This document shows positions 41,433 to 50,645 of a stretch of DNA of 64,000 bases, piece after piece. A program made the translations under genes and the position numbers. Source of the DNA: Actinomycetes bacterium (GTDB lineage Bacteria; Actinomycetota; Acidimicrobiia; Acidimicrobiales; Palsa-688); the NCBI GenBank assembly GCA_021838445.1, contig JAKCDU010000012.1, positions 21,392 to 85,391 on the forward strand, given 5' to 3'. How positions within the stretch are numbered: position 1 is the first letter of the stretch; the number at the start of each line of letters is the position of its first letter. The notes under the pieces were generated by a model, which saw only the letters and a program-made list of their open reading frames with translations, was not told the DNA's origin and made no database searches.

Positions 41433-42713
41433 GTGCGGATCGTGGCACCGAAGGTCAACTCCCTGCAGGACCCGCCGGCTCCGGTCCCGCAGCCGGGCCG
41501 GACCCGCCTGGCGGCCGCGGTCGGAGCGGCCACGGCGGGGGTGTCGCGCCGGCTGGGGCGCGGCAGCGGGTCGGTGATAGGCGGCCGGGCCGTGCTCCTG
41601 GTCGACCCCAGGGCGCTCGAGAGGCTGTCGGCGGGCCGGACCATCGCTCTGGTGTCGGGCACCAACGGCAAGACCACCACCACGAGCCTCCTGGCTGCCG
41701 CCCTGGGCGGACCCGGCTGGGTGGACACCAACCTGCTCGGAGCCAACCTGATACCGGGCCTGGTGGCCGCCCTGGCCGCCGGCTCGCCGGAGCGGCCCGC
41801 CGTGCTCGAAGTCGACGAGGCGTGGCTGGCCCGCGTCGTGGACGCCACCCGGCCGCAGGCGGTGGCGCTGCTCAATCTCAGCCGCGACCAACTGGACCGC
41901 AACAACGAGGTGCGCACCCTGGCCAACCTGTGGCGGCGGACCTTCGAGTCCCATCCCGAGGTGACGGTGGTGGCCAACGCCGACGATCCGCTGGTGGTCT
42001 GGGGTGCCGGTCGGGCCGGAACCGTCCGCTGGGTCGGAGCCGGTCAGCCCTGGAAGGATGATGCCGGGGGCTGCCCGCAGTGCGGCGGTCGGATCGACTT
42101 CGACGACTCTGGTTCGGGGTGGCGTTGCGGGGACTGCGATCTGCAGCGGCCGGCGCTGGATGTGCGCATGGAAGGCGCCGAAGTGGTCTGGGCCGGTGGT
42201 CCCTCGGTGGTTCCCGAGCTCCACCTGCCGGGGCGGGCCAACCGGGCCAACGCGGCCATGGCGCTGGCCACGGCCGAGGCCCTCGGAACCGCTCCGTCGG
42301 TCAGCGCCCCGGCCCTGGGCTCGTTGCGGGAGGTGGTCGGTCGCTACGCGGTGGTCGACGCGGGCGGCCACAGGGCCCGCCTCCTCCTGGCCAAGAACCC
42401 GGCCGGGTGGCTCGAGGTGTTCGACTTCCTGGGCCCAGCTCCGACCCCGGTCGTGATCGCCATCAACGCCCGGATCGCCGACGGCCGGGACCCCTCCTGG
42501 CTCTGGGATGTGCCCTTCGAGCGGCTGCGCGGCCGCTTCGTGGTGGCCACTGGCGAGCGCAGCCGGGATCTGGCGGTGCGGCTGCACTACGCCGAGGTGG
42601 ACCATGTGCGCGAGCCCGACCTCGCCCGGGTCGTCGCCGCGGGGCGGGCCCCGGATGTCGATGTCGTCGCCAACTACACGTCGTTCCAGCAGCTTCGAGG
42701 CCTGCTGGCGTGA
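41433..42713 (+). CDS. murT: Lipid II isoglutaminyl synthase, MurT subunit
   Basis: A 426-residue Mur-ligase-type protein. ATP-binding motif GTNGKT is at 76-81, the MurT-specific four-Cys zinc ribbon is in CPQCGG...CGDC near residues 215-240, and a DUF1727 C-terminal domain follows. With GatD it amidates D-Glu of the peptidoglycan stem in lipid II, on the cytosolic face. GTG start; the stop overlaps the gatD start. Confidence 0.93.
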   Translation: MRIVAPKVNSLQDPPAPVPQPGRTRLAAAVGAATAGVSRRLGRGSGSVIGGRAVLLVDPRALERLSAGRTIALVSGTNGKTTTTSLLAAALGGPGWVDTNLLGANLIPGLVAALAAGSPERPAVLEVDEAWLARVVDATRPQAVALLNLSRDQLDRNNEVRTLANLWRRTFESHPEVTVVANADDPLVVWGAGRAGTVRWVGAGQPWKDDAGGCPQCGGRIDFDDSGSGWRCGDCDLQRPALDVRMEGAEVVWAGGPSVVPELHLPGRANRANAAMALATAEALGTAPSVSAPALGSLREVVGRYAVVDAGGHRARLLLAKNPAGWLEVFDFLGPAPTPVVIAINARIADGRDPSWLWDVPFERLRGRFVVATGERSRDLAVRLHYAEVDHVREPDLARVVAAGRAPDVDVVANYTSFQQLRGLLA

Positions 42714-43477
42714 CGGTATCGGTCGGACTGCTCTTCCCGGACCTGCTCGGCACCTACGGCGACTCCGGTAACGCCGCCGTACTCGCCGCCCGGCTGCGCT
42801 GGAGGGGCCACGACTGCGAGGTGGTGACGGTGCGCTCGGGCGACCCGGTGCCGACGAGCTGCGACATATATGTCGTGGGAGGCGGTGAGGACCTGCCCCA
42901 GGCCCAGGCCGCCCGCCAGCTCGGGGCCGGTCGCGACGACGGGGCCCTGCAGCAGGCGGTGGACCGCGGCGCCGTGGTGTTCGCGGTGTGCGCCGGCCAG
43001 CAGATCATCGGGCGGACCTTCAGCGGCCCCGACGGTCTTCCCACCCCGGGGGTGGGGCTGCTCGACTGCACCACCGTGGCTGGGGAGGGTCGGCGCATGG
43101 TCGGCGAGATAGTCGTCGACCCCGCTCCCGACCTTGGTCTGCCGGTCCTGACCGGCTACGAGAACCACGCCGGCGTCACCCGGGTCGGACCTTCGGCTCT
43201 CCCGCTCGGAGCTGTCCGCCGCGGTTGGGGCAACGGGGGTGACAGCGGCACCGACGGGGTTCGCTCCGGCAAGGTGATCGGCACCTACCTCCACGGCCCG
43301 GTGCTGGCCCGCAATCCCGCGCTCGCCGACCTGCTGCTGTCCTGGGTCGTCGGCGCGCTGGCGCCGCTCGACGACGCCGAGATCGACGATTTGCGTCAGG
43401 AGCGCCTCCGGACGGTGCTGGCCGGGGGGGCGGGGTGGCGGCGGAGGCTGGCGCGGCGGCGGATGGGGCGGCGGTGA
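42710..43477 (+). CDS. gatD: Lipid II isoglutaminyl synthase, GatD glutaminase subunit
   Basis: About 255 residues, CobB/CobQ-type glutamine amidotransferase. Nucleophile Cys94 is in VCAGQQIIG and the catalytic His is in TYLHGPVLARNP. It supplies ammonia to MurT. The GTGA overlaps at both ends (murT stop, pncB start) imply translational coupling of the three genes. The C-terminal tail is strongly Arg-rich. Confidence 0.93.
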   Translation: MTVSVGLLFPDLLGTYGDSGNAAVLAARLRWRGHDCEVVTVRSGDPVPTSCDIYVVGGGEDLPQAQAARQLGAGRDDGALQQAVDRGAVVFAVCAGQQIIGRTFSGPDGLPTPGVGLLDCTTVAGEGRRMVGEIVVDPAPDLGLPVLTGYENHAGVTRVGPSALPLGAVRRGWGNGGDSGTDGVRSGKVIGTYLHGPVLARNPALADLLLSWVVGALAPLDDAEIDDLRQERLRTVLAGGAGWRRRLARRRMGRR

Positions 43478-44706
43478 CCTCACAGGCGCTGCACACCGAT
43501 CATTACGAGCTGACCATGCTCGACGCCGCCCTTGCCGCGGGAGTGGCCGACCGGCCGGTCGTGTTCGAGGTGTTCACCCGGGCCCTCCCGCCCGGCCGGC
43601 GCTACGGGGTGTTCTGCGGGTTGGGCCGGCTGGTGGAGGCCCTCGGGCAGTTCGTGTTCGGCGCCGGCGAGCTGGAGTGGTTGGAACAGCGGGGCTTTCT
43701 CACCCGAAGGGCCCTCGACCGGTTGGAGACGTACCGCTTCACCGGGTCCATCACGGCCTACGCAGAGGGGGAGCTGTACACCGGGGGCTCGCCCGTGCTG
43801 AGCGTTTCGGGCACCTTCGCCGAGGCCGTGCTGCTCGAGACCCTGACGCTTTCCATCCTCAACCACGACTCGGCGGTGGCCGCCGCCGCCAGCCTGGTGG
43901 CGGCCGCCGCGGGGGACCGCCCGGTCATAGAGATGGGGAGTCGCCGGACCGAGGCCGAGGCCGCGGTCGCCGCGGCCCGGGCGGCCTACATCGGTGGCCT
44001 GGCGTCGACCTCCAACCTGGAGGCCGGCCGGCGCTACGGGGTCCCCACGGCGGGCACCACCGCCCATGCCTTCGTCCTGCTCTTCGACGAGGAGCGGGAG
44101 GCGTTCCGGGCTCAGGTGTCCACTCTCGGCGCCGCGACCACGCTCCTGGTGGACACCTACGACACGGCCCGGGCCATTCGGGCGGCGGTCGAGACGGTCG
44201 GTGTCGACCTCGGGGCCATCCGCATCGACTCCGGCGACCTCGGGGCCGAGGCGGTGCGGGCCCGACAGTTGCTCGACTCGATGGGCGCGACCCGAACGGC
44301 CATAGTCGTCACCGGCGACCTCGACGAGTCCGCCATCGCCCGGCTGGGTTCGAGTCCGGTGGACGCCTACGGAGCCGGCACCAGCGTGGTCATGGGCAGC
44401 GGTCACCCGACGTGCGGGTTCGTCTACAAGCTGGTGGAGGTGGATGGGCTCCCGGTGGAGAAGCGCTCCCCGGGAAAAGCCACCGTGGGTGGGCGCAAGC
44501 GGGCCTGGAGACGCGCCGACGGAGGGACAGACGTGGTGGCCGTCGACCCGGTGGCCCCTCCGGAGAGGTGCCGTGACCTGCAGCACGAAGTGGTCCGCCA
44601 CGGCGATGTCCTTGTTGACCCCGATCTGGAAGGCGCCCGGCGGCGGCACCGCCAGGCGCTGGCCGATCTCGGCCCGGACCGGCTGCTCCTACTCGAACGA
44701 ATGTAG
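43474..44706 (+). CDS. pncB: Nicotinate phosphoribosyltransferase
   Basis: About 410 residues. It converts nicotinate to nicotinate mononucleotide in NAD salvage. Seen are the substrate-contacting start TDHYELTMLDAAL, RRTEAEAAVAAARAAYIGG and the phosphate-binding IRIDSGDLGAEA region. The GTG at 43474 overlaps the gatD stop and gives the standard N-terminus; an earlier GTG would add 13 Ala/Gly residues. Placement behind murT-gatD is positional, with no known functional link. Confidence 0.92.
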   Translation: MTSQALHTDHYELTMLDAALAAGVADRPVVFEVFTRALPPGRRYGVFCGLGRLVEALGQFVFGAGELEWLEQRGFLTRRALDRLETYRFTGSITAYAEGELYTGGSPVLSVSGTFAEAVLLETLTLSILNHDSAVAAAASLVAAAAGDRPVIEMGSRRTEAEAAVAAARAAYIGGLASTSNLEAGRRYGVPTAGTTAHAFVLLFDEEREAFRAQVSTLGAATTLLVDTYDTARAIRAAVETVGVDLGAIRIDSGDLGAEAVRARQLLDSMGATRTAIVVTGDLDESAIARLGSSPVDAYGAGTSVVMGSGHPTCGFVYKLVEVDGLPVEKRSPGKATVGGRKRAWRRADGGTDVVAVDPVAPPERCRDLQHEVVRHGDVLVDPDLEGARRRHRQALADLGPDRLLLLERM

Positions 44707-44716
44707 GAGACCCCCG

Positions 44717-44732
44717 CCCGGCCGGAGCCGGG
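44717..44732. terminator. Hairpin between pncB and ppgK
   Basis: CCCGGC/GCCGGG 6-bp stem with loop CGGA in the 35-base gap between convergent genes. Confidence 0.4.
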
Positions 44733-44741
44733 GGACCGCCG

Positions 44742-45818
44742 TCAGGAACCGGCGGCGGGAGCTCGCCGGCGTCTCGTCGCGGCCGCCGGGGCGGCGCCAC
44801 TCGTCGTGGCGGCGGCCCGACGGACCGGCGTCCGGCGGGGGGTTGGAGTCGCGGCGGCGGTCGTGGCGGCAGCCCGACGGACCGGCGTCCGGCGTGGCGC
44901 CGGGGGGGCGTCGCCGGCGCTGGTCGCCGCGGCCTGGGTCGTGGCGCTGGCGGCACTCGTCGTGGTGGCGGTCCGCCGCACCGGCCTCCGGCGCGGCGTC
45001 GGGGGAGTAGTGGCCACGGCGCGGTGGCGGGCGTTGGCCATCTCACCGGCCTGGCCGCGGGTGACATCCCAGAGCTTGATCCCGCCCAGTATCCCGGCTG
45101 CATTGTCCACCACCGACACGCCGGCCGGGAGGTCCGAGCCGAGACGGGCCGAGTTGCCGCCTCCTATGTAGCAGTGGTCGAAGAAGCACAGGGCACGGAG
45201 GACCTCGACGGTCTCGAACACCCGGGACCGCCACTTGCTGTTGCCGGTCTTCTTGCGGGCCGCTTCGCCCAGGACCTCGTTGTAGCTCTTGCCGCGACGT
45301 AGGGGGTGGTGGGCCAGCTCCAGGTGGGGGAGGAGTTGACCCTGGCTGAAGAAAGCCGTTCCGACCCCCGTCCCGAGGGTCACGACCAGCTCGAAGCCAT
45401 TTCCCTCGATGACCGCCGCGCCCTGCAGGTCGGCGTCGTTGGCCACCTTGGTGGGCTTGCCAGTGACGTCCTCGAGGGCGGCCGCCAGGTCGAAGGCCTC
45501 CCAGGCCCGCACCAACTTGGGGGCCGGCGTCCCGCCCGGGCCGTCGGGCGATACGAAGTGGGGAGCCGACAGGATGCGACCGTCGCGCACCATGCCCGGG
45601 AAACCGACCGATATGCGGTCGAAGGACGGCAACCCGGCGATCAGGGACTGCAGCTCCAGTACCAACTTCTGCGGCGACAGCGGGTAGGGAGTATCCACCC
45701 GGACCCGGGGATGCTCCATCTGGCCGGTCCCGTCCAGCACCGACGCTTTCAACCCCGTGCCACCGATGTCGATGGCAAGGGTGTCGAGAGAATCTTCTGG
45801 TCTTGTAATCGCGGCCAT
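44742..45818 (-). CDS. ppgK: Polyphosphate glucokinase with Arg-rich repeat tail
   Basis: A 358-residue ROK-family kinase that phosphorylates glucose with polyphosphate or ATP. The phosphate-1 motif is LAIDIGGTGLKASVL, the sugar/phosphate region has VANDADLQG and LGTGVGTAFF, and the polyphosphate-dependent group's HHPLRRGKSYNE is present. The enzyme usually ends near residue 265. Here about 95 extra residues follow, built from PRRxPVRRxAxTT repeats and ending in ATRRRRAPAAGS, a basic disordered tail. It could grip polyphosphate or nucleic acid; that is an inference. It is divergent from the DUF3040 gene. Confidence 0.88.
   Translation of the reverse strand: MAAITRPEDSLDTLAIDIGGTGLKASVLDGTGQMEHPRVRVDTPYPLSPQKLVLELQSLIAGLPSFDRISVGFPGMVRDGRILSAPHFVSPDGPGGTPAPKLVRAWEAFDLAAALEDVTGKPTKVANDADLQGAAVIEGNGFELVVTLGTGVGTAFFSQGQLLPHLELAHHPLRRGKSYNEVLGEAARKKTGNSKWRSRVFETVEVLRALCFFDHCYIGGGNSARLGSDLPAGVSVVDNAAGILGGIKLWDVTRGQAGEMANARHRAVATTPPTPRRRPVRRTATTTSAASATTQAAATSAGDAPPAPRRTPVRRAAATTAAATPTPRRTPVRRAAATTSGAAPAAATRRRRAPAAGS
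44803..44993 (-). repeat. Three 35-bp repeats encoding the PpgK tail
   Basis: Copies at 44803-44837, 44860-44894 (34 of 35 identical) and 44959-44993 (more diverged) encode successive PRRTPVRRAAATT-type units. Confidence 0.85.
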
Positions 45819-45857
45819 CGCGCGAGACTATTCCTTGTGGCCAGGTGACCCTCGGGT

Positions 45858-45871
45858 TCGAAAGATTTCGA
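45858..45871. promoter_or_regulatory. 14-bp palindrome between ppgK and DUF3040 gene
   Basis: TCGAAA-GA-TTTCGA, symmetrical, in the 108-base divergent intergenic region. It could be an operator for either gene. Confidence 0.35.
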
Positions 45872-45926
45872 GCCGATGGGTAAGTAAAACGATGTTGGTG
45901 ACGACCAGCTGGACAGGGGTGGAGGG

Positions 45927-46304
45927 ATGAGCACTCCGGACGCAAGACTAAATGCCGCTGAACGGGCCGCTTTCGCCCATCTGGAAGCCGCGGCGGTGGC
46001 GGCCGACCCCCATCTGGCAGCCCGGCTGCGGGGTCGGGCCAGGTGGCGGGTCCATCCGGCCGTCCGATCCGCCCGTGTCGCGGCCCGCCGCGGCTGGGTC
46101 GCGCTCGTCGCCCATCGGAGGTGGGGGGCGCCGCTGGCGCTGTTGGGCTTTGTGCTCATGGCGGTCGGGCTGAGCGCCGGCTTGGCCGTTTCCCTGCTCG
46201 GTGCCGCCCTCGCCCTGCTCGGGCTGCTCCTGGTCGCCGAGACGGTGCGCTCGCGACTCGCCGCGGCATCGGCCCAACGGGCGGCGTCCCCCGAGGGGGA
46301 CTAG
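45927..46304 (+). CDS. DUF3040 small membrane protein
   Basis: A 125-residue protein. The N-terminal RLNAAERAAFAHLEAAAVAADPHLAARL matches the DUF3040 helix found in many actinobacteria, then a basic stretch and two hydrophobic helices (about 65-105). Often encoded near cell-division genes in other species, but not here. GTGGAGGG lies just before the ATG. Function unknown. Confidence 0.75.
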   Translation: MSTPDARLNAAERAAFAHLEAAAVAADPHLAARLRGRARWRVHPAVRSARVAARRGWVALVAHRRWGAPLALLGFVLMAVGLSAGLAVSLLGAALALLGLLLVAETVRSRLAAASAQRAASPEGD

Positions 46305-46329
46305 CACACCCTGGCGACCGGCGCGTCGA

Positions 46330-46926
46330 TCAGCCGCCGACAGCCCCCCCGGTGATTCCAGCGCCCCCTGCGGCGGTACCACCGCCGGCCGCGGTCGTCC
46401 CCGCCGCGCTGGCCCGTACCGCCGTGGCCTGCACCGCGCCGCCGGCTCCGGTGGTGCCGGAGACGACCACGGTGTCGCCGATCTGCAGGCCGCTGACCGG
46501 TGTCGTCACCGTCCGGGTGACCCGGGCGGTGGGGCCGACGGTCACCTTCACGATGTTGCCGGCCGAGTCGGAAATGTCGACCACGTCGCCCTGGACGTCG
46601 ATGACCGTCCCGGTCGCAGCCGCTCCGCCCGCTCCCCCGAAGCCACCCAGCCCGCCGCCGGCGCCACCGCCGGCGCCGGCGCCGGCTCGGGCCGCGGCGA
46701 ACCGGCTGGCCAGAGCCGACAGGGTCGACGCCGAACCGCTGCCGTGATGTTTCTCGGCCACCACACCGCCCCAGAAGCCCCCTCCGAGCAGGCCGAGGAC
46801 CAGCAGCCCGGCGGTCAGGTAGCGGACCCGGAAGGAGCGACCGGTGTTCTCCTGGGTGACCCACTCGTCGTCGGGATCCTCGGGATGGATCTGCGTCTCG
46901 GGAGCCTCGTCGGCCATGAAAACCAT
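46330..46926 (-). CDS. Membrane-anchored protein with DUF5666-like beta domain
   Basis: A 198-residue protein: acidic cytosolic N-terminus, one membrane helix (about 36-58), a Gly-rich linker (GGGLGGFGGAGG), then a small beta domain with GTVIDVQGDVVDISDSAGN and VSGLQIGDTVVVSG, resembling DUF5666/OB-like repeats, and a Gly/Ala tail. It is the last gene of the leftward export operon, 19 bases after the permease. The linker resembles the Gly-rich C-terminus of the adaptor protein in the same operon. Function unknown. Confidence 0.6.
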   Translation of the reverse strand: MVFMADEAPETQIHPEDPDDEWVTQENTGRSFRVRYLTAGLLVLGLLGGGFWGGVVAEKHHGSGSASTLSALASRFAAARAGAGAGGGAGGGLGGFGGAGGAAATGTVIDVQGDVVDISDSAGNIVKVTVGPTARVTRTVTTPVSGLQIGDTVVVSGTTGAGGAVQATAVRASAAGTTAAGGGTAAGGAGITGGAVGG

Positions 46927-46945
46927 CTCGTTCGTCCTTAGCTCT

Positions 46946-48172
46946 CTACTCGTACCTGAGCGCGTCGACGGGGCGTAGGGCGGCGGCTCGGCTGGCCGGG
47001 TAGAAGCCGAAGAACACCCCGACCGCCACGGTCACCGCAAAGGCCCCCACCACCGAGCCGGTGGTCGGCACCGGCTTGACTCCGGCGATGCGGAAGTGGG
47101 TGCCGATCACGCCGACCACCACCCCGGCCAGGCCCCCGATCAGCGAGAGGAGCACCGCTTCGGTGAGGAACTGCCCGAGGATGGCCCGGCGGGGGGCGCC
47201 GATGGCTTTGCGGATGCCGATCTCGCGGGTCCGCTCGGTGACCACGACGAGCATGATGTTCATGATCCCGATCCCGCCCACCAGCAGGCTCACCGCGGCG
47301 ATGACGGTGAGCAGCACGGTGAAGGTCGAGCTGGTCGAGGCGCTGGTCGCCAGCAGGGTCGCTTCATTGACGATGGTGAAAGGGAGGTTGGCCACGCTGG
47401 TCTGGTTGGCCGAGGCGAGGATGTCGGCTGTCTCCTGCTCGGCTGCGTTGACCGCTCCGGCCGACCTGGCCTGCACGATCAGCTCGGTGAAGTTGTTGGT
47501 GTAACCGGTTAGGAGGTCCTGGGCGGTGGTGTAGGGGACGAGAGCGATGTTGTTCGGGTCGGCTCCCGTCCCTGACGCCTTGGTGGCCAGGACCCCGATC
47601 ACCTGGAACCGGACCGACCCGAAATACACTTCGGCGCCGATCGGGTTCTGTCCGACCTGGAACAGATCGGAGACGAGGGTCTGGCCGATCACCGCGACCT
47701 GGTCGTGGTGGGCCACGTTCTGCGTGGTGAGCGACGAGCCGGCCTGCACCTGGTAGTCCTCGGCGGTCAGGTAGGTCGGCGTCGTACCGGTCAGGCTCAC
47801 GCCGCTGTCCGATGCCCCGCTGTAGGAGGCCGTCCCGTTGGTGTTGAGCACGGGCGACACGGACAGCACGTCGGGGGCCTGGTTGGGGTCCGAGATGTTG
47901 GCCACGTCCTGGGAGGTGATGGTCGCCGCCTGGCTCTGGGTGCCGCCCGTCGCCGGTCCCCGCCCGAAGCGGCCCCGGTTGAGGATGGTGATGGTGTTGG
48001 TCCCGAGCGCCTTGATGCGGTTCTGCACGGCCTGCGACGACCCGTTCCCGTAGGCCACGACGATGATCACCGCTCCCACGCCGATGAAGATGCCGAGCAC
48101 CGTCAGAGCCGAGCGGAGCTTGTTGCTGGACAGGCCCCGCAGGGCGCTGCGCAGGTCGTTGCCGATGTTCAA
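46946..48172 (-). CDS. MacB-type ABC transporter permease
   Basis: A 408-residue permease with four membrane helices. The first helix region is SNKLRSALTVLGIFIGVGAVIIVV, then a large extracytoplasmic MacB_PCD domain (about 60-270) and the FtsX C-terminal bundle with VVVTERTREIGIRKAIGAP. Such permeases do not carry substrate across the membrane directly but drive envelope machinery by mechanotransmission. The start overlaps the ATPase stop (4 bases). Confidence 0.88.
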   Translation of the reverse strand: MNIGNDLRSALRGLSSNKLRSALTVLGIFIGVGAVIIVVAYGNGSSQAVQNRIKALGTNTITILNRGRFGRGPATGGTQSQAATITSQDVANISDPNQAPDVLSVSPVLNTNGTASYSGASDSGVSLTGTTPTYLTAEDYQVQAGSSLTTQNVAHHDQVAVIGQTLVSDLFQVGQNPIGAEVYFGSVRFQVIGVLATKASGTGADPNNIALVPYTTAQDLLTGYTNNFTELIVQARSAGAVNAAEQETADILASANQTSVANLPFTIVNEATLLATSASTSSTFTVLLTVIAAVSLLVGGIGIMNIMLVVVTERTREIGIRKAIGAPRRAILGQFLTEAVLLSLIGGLAGVVVGVIGTHFRIAGVKPVPTTGSVVGAFAVTVAVGVFFGFYPASRAAALRPVDALRYE

Positions 48173-49017
48173 CCGGTCACCGCCTCTCGTCGGTCGAAGC
48201 GCTCGTCCGATACGACCTGGCCGTCGCGCAGGCGTACCACCCGGCGGGTGTGGCGGGCGATGTCGGGTTCGTGGGTGATGAGCACCACGGTGCGCCCGGC
48301 CCGGTTCAACTGGTCGAAGATGGCCATGATGTCCTCACTCGAGCGGGTGTCGAGGTTGCCGGTCGGCTCGTCGGCGAGGATCAGCGACGGGTTGGTCACG
48401 ATGGCCCGGGCCACAGCCACCCGCTGCTGCTGGCCCCCCGACATCTCGCTCGGTACGTGACCGGTTCGATCCGTCAGGCCGACCATGTCCAGCGCGTCGA
48501 GCGCCCGCTGGCGCCGCTCGCGGGCGTTCACACCGGCGTAGCCGAGGGGGAGCTCCACGTTGGCCAGGGCGGTGGTCCGGGGGATGAGGTTGAAGCTCTG
48601 GAAGACGAAGCCGATCTTGCGGTTGCGGATGCGGGCCAGGGCCGACTCGTCGAGGTTCCGGACGTCCACGCCGTCGAGCCAGTACCGGCCGCTGGTTGGC
48701 ACGTCGAGGCAGCCGATCACGTTCATCATGGTGGACTTGCCCGATCCGGAGGCCCCCATGATGGCTACGAACTCGCCCCGCTCGATGACCAGTGACACCC
48801 CGGCCAGGGCGTGCACGTCGGTGTCGCCCATGCGGTACAGGCGCGTCACGTGGCGCAGGGCGATGACCGGTGGCCCTTCGCCGCCGGTCCGGGCGCCCAG
48901 GACGGCCCGGGACGATCCGGGCGACCCGCTCGAGCCGGTCGGTATGGGCCCGGCCCGCACCGGTAACGGGCCGACCGGCGTGGCGTCGTTCTGCCAGCCG
49001 CCGTCGGGACCCATCAC
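48169..49017 (-). CDS. MacB/LolD-type ABC transporter ATPase
   Basis: A 282-residue ATPase. After a 50-residue Gly/Pro-rich extension come Walker A GASGSGKS, the Q-loop GFVFQSFNL, signature MSGGQQQR, Walker B LILADEP and the switch His in LITHEPD. It pairs with the overlapping permease gene. The N-terminal extension is absent from most relatives, so a shorter start is possible, but no better start codon with a ribosome site was found. Confidence 0.88.
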   Translation of the reverse strand: MMGPDGGWQNDATPVGPLPVRAGPIPTGSSGSPGSSRAVLGARTGGEGPPVIALRHVTRLYRMGDTDVHALAGVSLVIERGEFVAIMGASGSGKSTMMNVIGCLDVPTSGRYWLDGVDVRNLDESALARIRNRKIGFVFQSFNLIPRTTALANVELPLGYAGVNARERRQRALDALDMVGLTDRTGHVPSEMSGGQQQRVAVARAIVTNPSLILADEPTGNLDTRSSEDIMAIFDQLNRAGRTVVLITHEPDIARHTRRVVRLRDGQVVSDERFDRREAVTG

Positions 49018-50645
49018 CCGCCCCCGAAGCCGCCGCCGAAGCCGCCGAGGCCACCACCCAAGCCGCCGATGCGGGTCCCGGTCCCCGCCGTTGCCGACCC
49101 CGTCGAGCTGACCGTCGCCGACGGCTCGGCCACCACGTCCCCGATCGACAGACCTGAGAGGATCTGGGTGGTGGTGTCACCGACCAAACCGACGTTGACC
49201 GGCGTGAGGACCTGCTTGCCGTTCTTCAGCAACTCGACAGTGGAGCGGTTGCCGGTGGTGGTGATGGCCGACGAGGGCAGCTCGAGGGCGTTGGTCGCCG
49301 ATCCCACCACCACCGCCACCGTGGCGCTCATACCGTTCTGCACGCTGCTCGGTGGGTTGGACAGGCTGATCGTGACGCTGTAGGTCACCACGTTGGATAC
49401 CACCGTCGGCACCTCGCTCACCGCTGCCACCGATCCGGGGACCGTGGTGCCGGTCGCACTGAGGGTGACCGTGGCCGGCTGGCCCACTCGGACCTTGACG
49501 GCTGAGGCCTCGGGGAAGCCGGCCACGACCTGGAGGCTCGAGAGGTCCTGCAGGGTCAGAAAGCCGCTCGACGAACTGGAGGAGCTGGAGGACGCCGACG
49601 AGCTCGCCGTGGAGGATGCTCCCGTGGCGGCCGCGCCTGACCCGCTGCCGCCCGATCCGCTGGCGCTCGCTCCGGACGAGGCGGCCGAGGAGTTCCCACC
49701 TCCGCTGACCGTCTGGCCCGGGGTCCCGGTGAGAGCGGTCACGGTCCCGTTGAAAGGAGCCACCAGCGTGGTGTCGGCCAGGGTCTTCTGATCCTGGGTG
49801 ACGGTCTCCTGGGCGGAGGTGACCTGGGCCTGGTCCTGCAGGATGGTGGCCGGGCTGACGTAGCGTTTGGCGGCTATCGACAGGTTCTCCTGGGTCAGGG
49901 TGTTGTTGGCCTGGTTCAAGGCGTTCTGGTCCTGGTTCACCGTCTGCTGGGCGGCGGTGGCCTGGGTGCAGGCATTGGTGCTCGACGTGGAGGTCGGGCT
50001 GGTAGTGGTCGAGGTGGAGGTGCTGACTGGAGCTCCACCGCCCGTTCCCGATGTGGACCCGGTGCCGGTTCCGACTGAGCCGCCCGACGACCCGCCCCCG
50101 GTCGGGGTGCCCGTCGCGCTGGCGGACACGGAGGCCGCCTTGGTGGCGCTGCACGCGGCCTGATCGGTGGCCAGGGTGGTCTGGTCGGTGGTCAGCGTGG
50201 CCTGGGCCGAGGCCACGGCGGCCTGGTCGGTGGCCACGGTCGCCTGATCCTGCTGTACCTGCGGGGGGCTCTCGTTGCCGCTCTCGGCCAGAGAGAGATT
50301 GTCCTCGGCCGCGCTCAGCTGGTCCTGAGCGGCGGCGAGGGCGGCCTGGGCCGGGCCCGGGTCGAGGGTGGCGAGGGTTTGGCCGGCCACCACGTTCTCG
50401 CCCACGGTCGCGTTCACCGAGCTGACGGTGCCGCCGGTGGCGAAGCTGACGCTCTGGCTCGTGGCCGCCGAGATGTTGCCGCTGGCGGTGACCGTCTGAC
50501 TCACCGTGCCGGTGGTCACCGTGGCGGTCCGGGTGGCGGCGTGGGCGGCCGACTTGTGCAACAGGGCGTTCAAGCCGAAATAGGCGACGACGGCCACCAC
50601 GACCAGGAGGGCCCCGTTGGCGACCCAGAACCGGCGGCCGGTCAT
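49014..50645 (-). CDS. HlyD/MacA-like periplasmic adaptor protein
   Basis: A 543-residue membrane-fusion protein. A signal anchor (about 6-28) is followed by a lipoyl half-motif (GTVSSVNATVGENVVAGQTL), a coiled coil with Gln/Asp-rich repeats, the second lipoyl half and beta-barrel domains. The coiled coil and barrel are interrupted by long Ser/Thr/Gly inserts (for example about residues 165-230 and 325-365), and the C-terminus is Gly-rich. It would link the ABC pair to an envelope partner. The start overlaps the lipoprotein stop. Confidence 0.8.
   Translation of the reverse strand: MTGRRFWVANGALLVVVAVVAYFGLNALLHKSAAHAATRTATVTTGTVSQTVTASGNISAATSQSVSFATGGTVSSVNATVGENVVAGQTLATLDPGPAQAALAAAQDQLSAAEDNLSLAESGNESPPQVQQDQATVATDQAAVASAQATLTTDQTTLATDQAACSATKAASVSASATGTPTGGGSSGGSVGTGTGSTSGTGGGAPVSTSTSTTTSPTSTSSTNACTQATAAQQTVNQDQNALNQANNTLTQENLSIAAKRYVSPATILQDQAQVTSAQETVTQDQKTLADTTLVAPFNGTVTALTGTPGQTVSGGGNSSAASSGASASGSGGSGSGAAATGASSTASSSASSSSSSSSSGFLTLQDLSSLQVVAGFPEASAVKVRVGQPATVTLSATGTTVPGSVAAVSEVPTVVSNVVTYSVTISLSNPPSSVQNGMSATVAVVVGSATNALELPSSAITTTGNRSTVELLKNGKQVLTPVNVGLVGDTTTQILSGLSIGDVVAEPSATVSSTGSATAGTGTRIGGLGGGLGGFGGGFGGG

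Noticed and set aside
44803..44993. CRISPR-like array
   Set aside because: The repeats are in frame, unequally spaced and encode the PpgK tail; no cas genes are present.
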